Shown here one piece after another: positions 7,660 to 10,168 of a stretch of DNA of 10,168 nt. The position numbers and the translations under genes are program-made. The stretch's first letter is position 1. Every line of letters begins with the position of its first letter. A model generated the notes under the pieces. It worked only from the letters and a program-made list of their open reading frames with translations. It had not been told where the DNA came from and searched no databases. This DNA comes from Candidatus Latescibacterota bacterium (lineage in GTDB: Bacteria > Krumholzibacteriota > Krumholzibacteriia > Krumholzibacteriales > WJIX01), in contig DAOWMJ010000056.1 of NCBI GenBank assembly GCA_030643145.1, positions 1 to 10,168 of the forward strand, read 5' to 3'.

Positions 7660-7787
7660 GATTTTAGAGATTTTCCAGGGTTTCCCGATTGGAAGATGAT
7701 TTTGTCATAGGGGTGTTGGGTGGGCTGTTAGAATATCTGTCTTATAAAAATCTTAAGTTGTTGTATTGTCATTAAAGGAGAGTTCTT

Positions 7788-9788
7788 ATGACCACTGAGG
7801 GTATTATTATACTGATTGCCTTGTCGGCCGTGCTATTTGCGTTCGTTTTTATTGTCTATCGATTGGTCAAGGCTCTTAGAATGGGAAAATCTGAGGACAG
7901 ATTCAACAACTTTGGGCAACGTGTAAAATCAATACTTGTTTATGTTGTTGGGCAGGCTCGAGTTCTTTCCCAGCCTGCCGGTATTGGACATTTTTTTATA
8001 TTCTGGGGCTTTATTTTTATTTCTCTGGGTACGGGCGAACATATTCTCAACATGTTAATACCCTCTTTTAGTTATGAAGCTTTCTTTGGAACCGGAGTAG
8101 CGGTAACAATTTCCTTCTGCCAGGATATACTCGCTTTCCTCGTGCTTGGTGCGATTGTAGTTTCACTTTTTAGACGCTTTTTTTTAAAGCCTGTCCGTCT
8201 TGAAAGTGATGATCCAAAAGCCGGCAGAGAGGCGGTATTTATTCTTGGGTTAATATTTGTTCTCATCCTTCTTATGTACGGAATTAAGGGGATAGGTATT
8301 ATCCAGGGTAAAGTAGATGGATCATCAGCTCCAGTTTCAAATATTGCCGCCAATCTTCTTAGAAACAATCTAATAAGAATAAATGTAGTGGAATCCGTGT
8401 TTGTATGGGTTCATCATTCGCTCATTTTTTTCTTTTTACTATATATTCCATTTTCAAAACATATTCATATTCTCGGGGCCATTCCGAATATTTTCTTCAG
8501 GAACCTTGGTCTTCCGGGCACCTTAACCAGTATGGATTTTGAAGATGAAACAGCGGACAAATTCGGCATTTCGGTACTTACCGATTTTTCCTGGAAACAG
8601 CTTCTTGATCTTTATGCCTGCACAGAATGTGGCAGATGTCAGGCAGTTTGCCCAGCGTATCTTACTGATAAACCGCTTAGCCCATATCGGATGATACATA
8701 ATCTGAGGGGACATTTTATGGATGAAATGGGTAGTCTTTTATCAGACAATGATAAAGAATACACGGAGAAGCCGATTGTTCCCGAGGTTGTATCAAAGGA
8801 TGAACTCTGGGCATGTACTACATGCGGTGCGTGTGTTCAGGAATGTCCTACTTTTATAGAACATGTTCAGAAAATAGTTGATTTGAGAAGATATTTTGTC
8901 TTAACGGAAGCCAGTTTTCCACCTGAGGTGCAACCTGTCTTTAAAAATATGGAGATAAATTACAATCCATGGTCATTCGGCTATGCGGATAGAGCGAACT
9001 GGGCAGCGGATCTTGATATACCTCTTGCTTCGGACAAAAAGAGTTTTGATATATTGTTCTGGATTGGATGCGCTGGCTCGTTTGACGACAGGGGAAAGGT
9101 GATCGCGAAATCCGTTGTCAAGCTTCTTGAAAGAGCGGGGGTTGATTTCGCGATTCTCGGTACTGAGGAAAAGTGTTGTGGTGAAACGGCAAGGAGGATG
9201 GGAAATGAGTATCTTGCGCAGACGCTTATTGAATTAAATATTGAGGTTCTTAAGGGTTATGAATTTAACAGAATATTGACGATTTGTCCGCACGGCTTTA
9301 ATTCGTTTAGGGTGGACTATCCTCAGGCTGGATACTCCAAGCCGGTTGTTCATCACTCTGAATTTCTGCTTGAGCTTGTTAAGGCCGGGAAACTTCCATC
9401 TGGATCTACCGGAAATTTAAAAGGTGTTTATCACGATGCATGTTATCTGGGCAGGTATAATGATATTATCTCCGAACCCCGCGAGTTGGTTTCAGGAATA
9501 GATGGTGTTGATTTAATAGAGCTTGACAGGCATGGAAAACGAAGCTTTTGCTGTGGGGCAGGTGGTGGAAGGATGTGGATGGAGGAGACAATTGGGGAGA
9601 AAATAAACGAAACCAGAGTTAATGAAATCCTCGAAAAAAATGTTGATCAAATATTTACGGCATGTCCTTTCTGTATGACTATGTTTGAAGATGGGTTAAA
9701 GGCGTGTGGAAATGAGAATGTAAAAGTAAAGGATATTGCCGAGTTACTTCTTGAGGCTTCCAAAGAAAGTGAAAAAGGCAAGGGGTAA
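7788..9788 (+). CDS. Membrane-anchored iron-sulfur oxidoreductase, probable ETF:menaquinone oxidoreductase (EtfD-like)
   Basis: Likely takes electrons from reduced ETF and passes them to membrane quinone. In the 666 residues, a membrane part resembling nitrate reductase gamma subunit has about five helices (5-25, 66-90, 100-127, 147-170, 203-223) with candidate haem-b ligands His68, His85, His209/210 and His225/227. Two 4Fe-4S motifs follow: Cys278/281/284-Cys288-Pro and Cys343/346/349-Cys353-Pro. Two CCG (HdrB-like cysteine-rich) domains follow: the first with Cys428, Cys463-Cys464 and Cys500; the second with Cys552, Cys588-Cys589, Cys626 and Cys629. The second fits the C-x(31-39)-CC-x(35-36)-C-x2-C non-cubane cluster pattern exactly; in the first, the final cysteine is Gly503 (CPHG). 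Start ATG 7788 has AAAGGAG seven bases before it. Adjacency to acyl-CoA dehydrogenase and etfBA is the main support for the EtfD assignment; otherwise it would be called a generic heterodisulfide-reductase-related (Fe-S) protein. Confidence 0.88.
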   Translation: MTTEGIIILIALSAVLFAFVFIVYRLVKALRMGKSEDRFNNFGQRVKSILVYVVGQARVLSQPAGIGHFFIFWGFIFISLGTGEHILNMLIPSFSYEAFFGTGVAVTISFCQDILAFLVLGAIVVSLFRRFFLKPVRLESDDPKAGREAVFILGLIFVLILLMYGIKGIGIIQGKVDGSSAPVSNIAANLLRNNLIRINVVESVFVWVHHSLIFFFLLYIPFSKHIHILGAIPNIFFRNLGLPGTLTSMDFEDETADKFGISVLTDFSWKQLLDLYACTECGRCQAVCPAYLTDKPLSPYRMIHNLRGHFMDEMGSLLSDNDKEYTEKPIVPEVVSKDELWACTTCGACVQECPTFIEHVQKIVDLRRYFVLTEASFPPEVQPVFKNMEINYNPWSFGYADRANWAADLDIPLASDKKSFDILFWIGCAGSFDDRGKVIAKSVVKLLERAGVDFAILGTEEKCCGETARRMGNEYLAQTLIELNIEVLKGYEFNRILTICPHGFNSFRVDYPQAGYSKPVVHHSEFLLELVKAGKLPSGSTGNLKGVYHDACYLGRYNDIISEPRELVSGIDGVDLIELDRHGKRSFCCGAGGGRMWMEETIGEKINETRVNEILEKNVDQIFTACPFCMTMFEDGLKACGNENVKVKDIAELLLEASKESEKGKG

Positions 9789-9791
9789 TCT

Positions 9792-9822
9792 TTAGAATAA
9801 TTCGATTGCCGAGTTTTTCTAA
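9792..9822. terminator. Possible bidirectional terminator hairpin between convergent genes
   Basis: TTAGAA (9792-9797) pairs with TTCTAA (9817-9822). After one T-T mismatch, AATTCG (9799-9804) pairs with CGAGTT (9810-9815, one T-G pair) around the loop ATTGC. It sits four bases after the stop of the plus-strand operon and 16 bases from the stop of the minus-strand gene. The stem is AT-rich and lacks a clean flanking T run outside it, so termination is inferred mainly from position. Confidence 0.4.
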
Positions 9823-9838
9823 TAAGAATGAAACTCAT

Positions 9839-10168
9839 TTAGAACTGTTTGGATAGCGACAGGGAAATCAGTGTGATTGAAAAGTCGTCTTCCTTTCTCG
9901 TATGACGTTCAGGATCGTGAATTATAAAGAGATCCGCGCTAATTTCCTTGTATACTGATATACTTCCCATAAGAGATAGTCTGTTTAAGTAAAAGTCGGA
10001 ATATAACCCGTCTTCTCCCTTCAGGTAGTTTCTTATACCCGGTTCATAGCTGAAGATAAGCCAGAATTTATCACTGGTCATTAACTCGAAACCGGTTATG
10101 ATAGAATACTCCTGATATCTCTCCTCTTCAAAGTCGTCGCAAAACATCTGAGCGTATCGCGGCTCCAG
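9839..10168 (-). CDS. C-terminal end of a probable outer-membrane beta-barrel protein; 5' partial
   Basis: The visible 109 residues end at TAA (complement of 9839-9841), and the frame stays open to the right window edge, so an internal ATG (complement of 10145-10147) is probably not the start. The chain shows alternating polar/apolar strands separated by short charged turns, for example ITGFELMTSDKFWLIFSYEP, LNRLSLMGSISVYKEISADL and FSITLISLSLSKQF. A terminal phenylalanine after an alternating strand is the classic beta-signal recognised by the BAM assembly machinery. I cannot name the family; a DUF-type or porin-like barrel is possible. It is transcribed convergently to the ETF operon and so is not part of it. 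Confidence is good that it is coding and moderate that it is a barrel. Confidence 0.6.
   Translation of the reverse strand: MEPRYAQMFCDDFEEERYQEYSIITGFELMTSDKFWLIFSYEPGIRNYLKGEDGLYSDFYLNRLSLMGSISVYKEISADLFIIHDPERHTRKEDDFSITLISLSLSKQF

Noticed and set aside
7660..7787. Possible internal promoter (TATAAA at 7743-7748) before the EtfD-like gene
   Set aside because: No -35 element at acceptable spacing; AT-rich sequence alone is not enough.

Overview
The window appears to come from a bacterium of the FCB (Fibrobacterota-Chlorobiota-Bacteroidota) assemblage or one of its uncultured sister phyla. This is inferred from a giant secreted protein with a C25 (gingipain-type) peptidase, VCBS/FG-GAP propeller repeats and a C-terminal sorting domain containing YPNPFNPSTK. 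Genes here have clear Shine-Dalgarno sites (AAGGAGG, GAGGAGG, AAAGGAG). Classical Bacteroidota mostly lack these, so a candidate phylum near Bacteroidota (for example the Krumholzibacteriota, Eisenbacteria, KSB1 or Zixibacteria type) is more likely than a true Bacteroides relative. No single lineage can be fixed from the sequence alone.

Layout. (1) Positions 1-4347, plus strand: a very large cell-surface or secreted protein whose reading frame is open at the left window edge. The signal peptide and probably a pro-region lie outside. It has a C25 peptidase domain with an intact His/Cys dyad, then an Ig-like region, two CARDB-like modules, a fibronectin-III-like module, an eight-unit VCBS propeller, a second Fn3-like module and a sorting domain. 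(2) Positions 4348-4646: an intergenic stretch holding a strong hairpin terminator (4411-4447) and a sigma70-like promoter candidate (near 4551-4580). (3) Positions 4647-9788: a four-gene plus-strand operon of a short-chain acyl-CoA dehydrogenase, ETF beta, ETF alpha, and a membrane-anchored iron-sulfur oxidoreductase of the EtfD / ETF:menaquinone oxidoreductase type. (4) Positions 9789-9838: a short convergent spacer with a long imperfect hairpin. (5) Positions 9839-10168, minus strand: the C-terminal end of a probable outer-membrane beta-barrel protein, cut by the right window edge.

How the genes work together. The dehydrogenase oxidises a (probably short-chain) acyl-CoA and passes electrons to the FAD of the ETF beta/alpha heterodimer. 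The last gene supplies a membrane domain with candidate haem-ligand histidines, two 4Fe-4S motifs and two CCG domains. Together they form a complete route from acyl-CoA to the membrane quinone pool, as proposed for EtfD-type proteins in mycobacteria, Geobacter and syntrophs. The large peptidase is separated from the operon by a terminator and appears functionally unrelated. I see no RNA genes, CRISPR arrays, insertion sequences or phage genes, and no evidence of a wholly new system. The best leads are the domain architecture of the surface peptidase and the altered cysteine motif in the first CCG domain of the EtfD-like protein.
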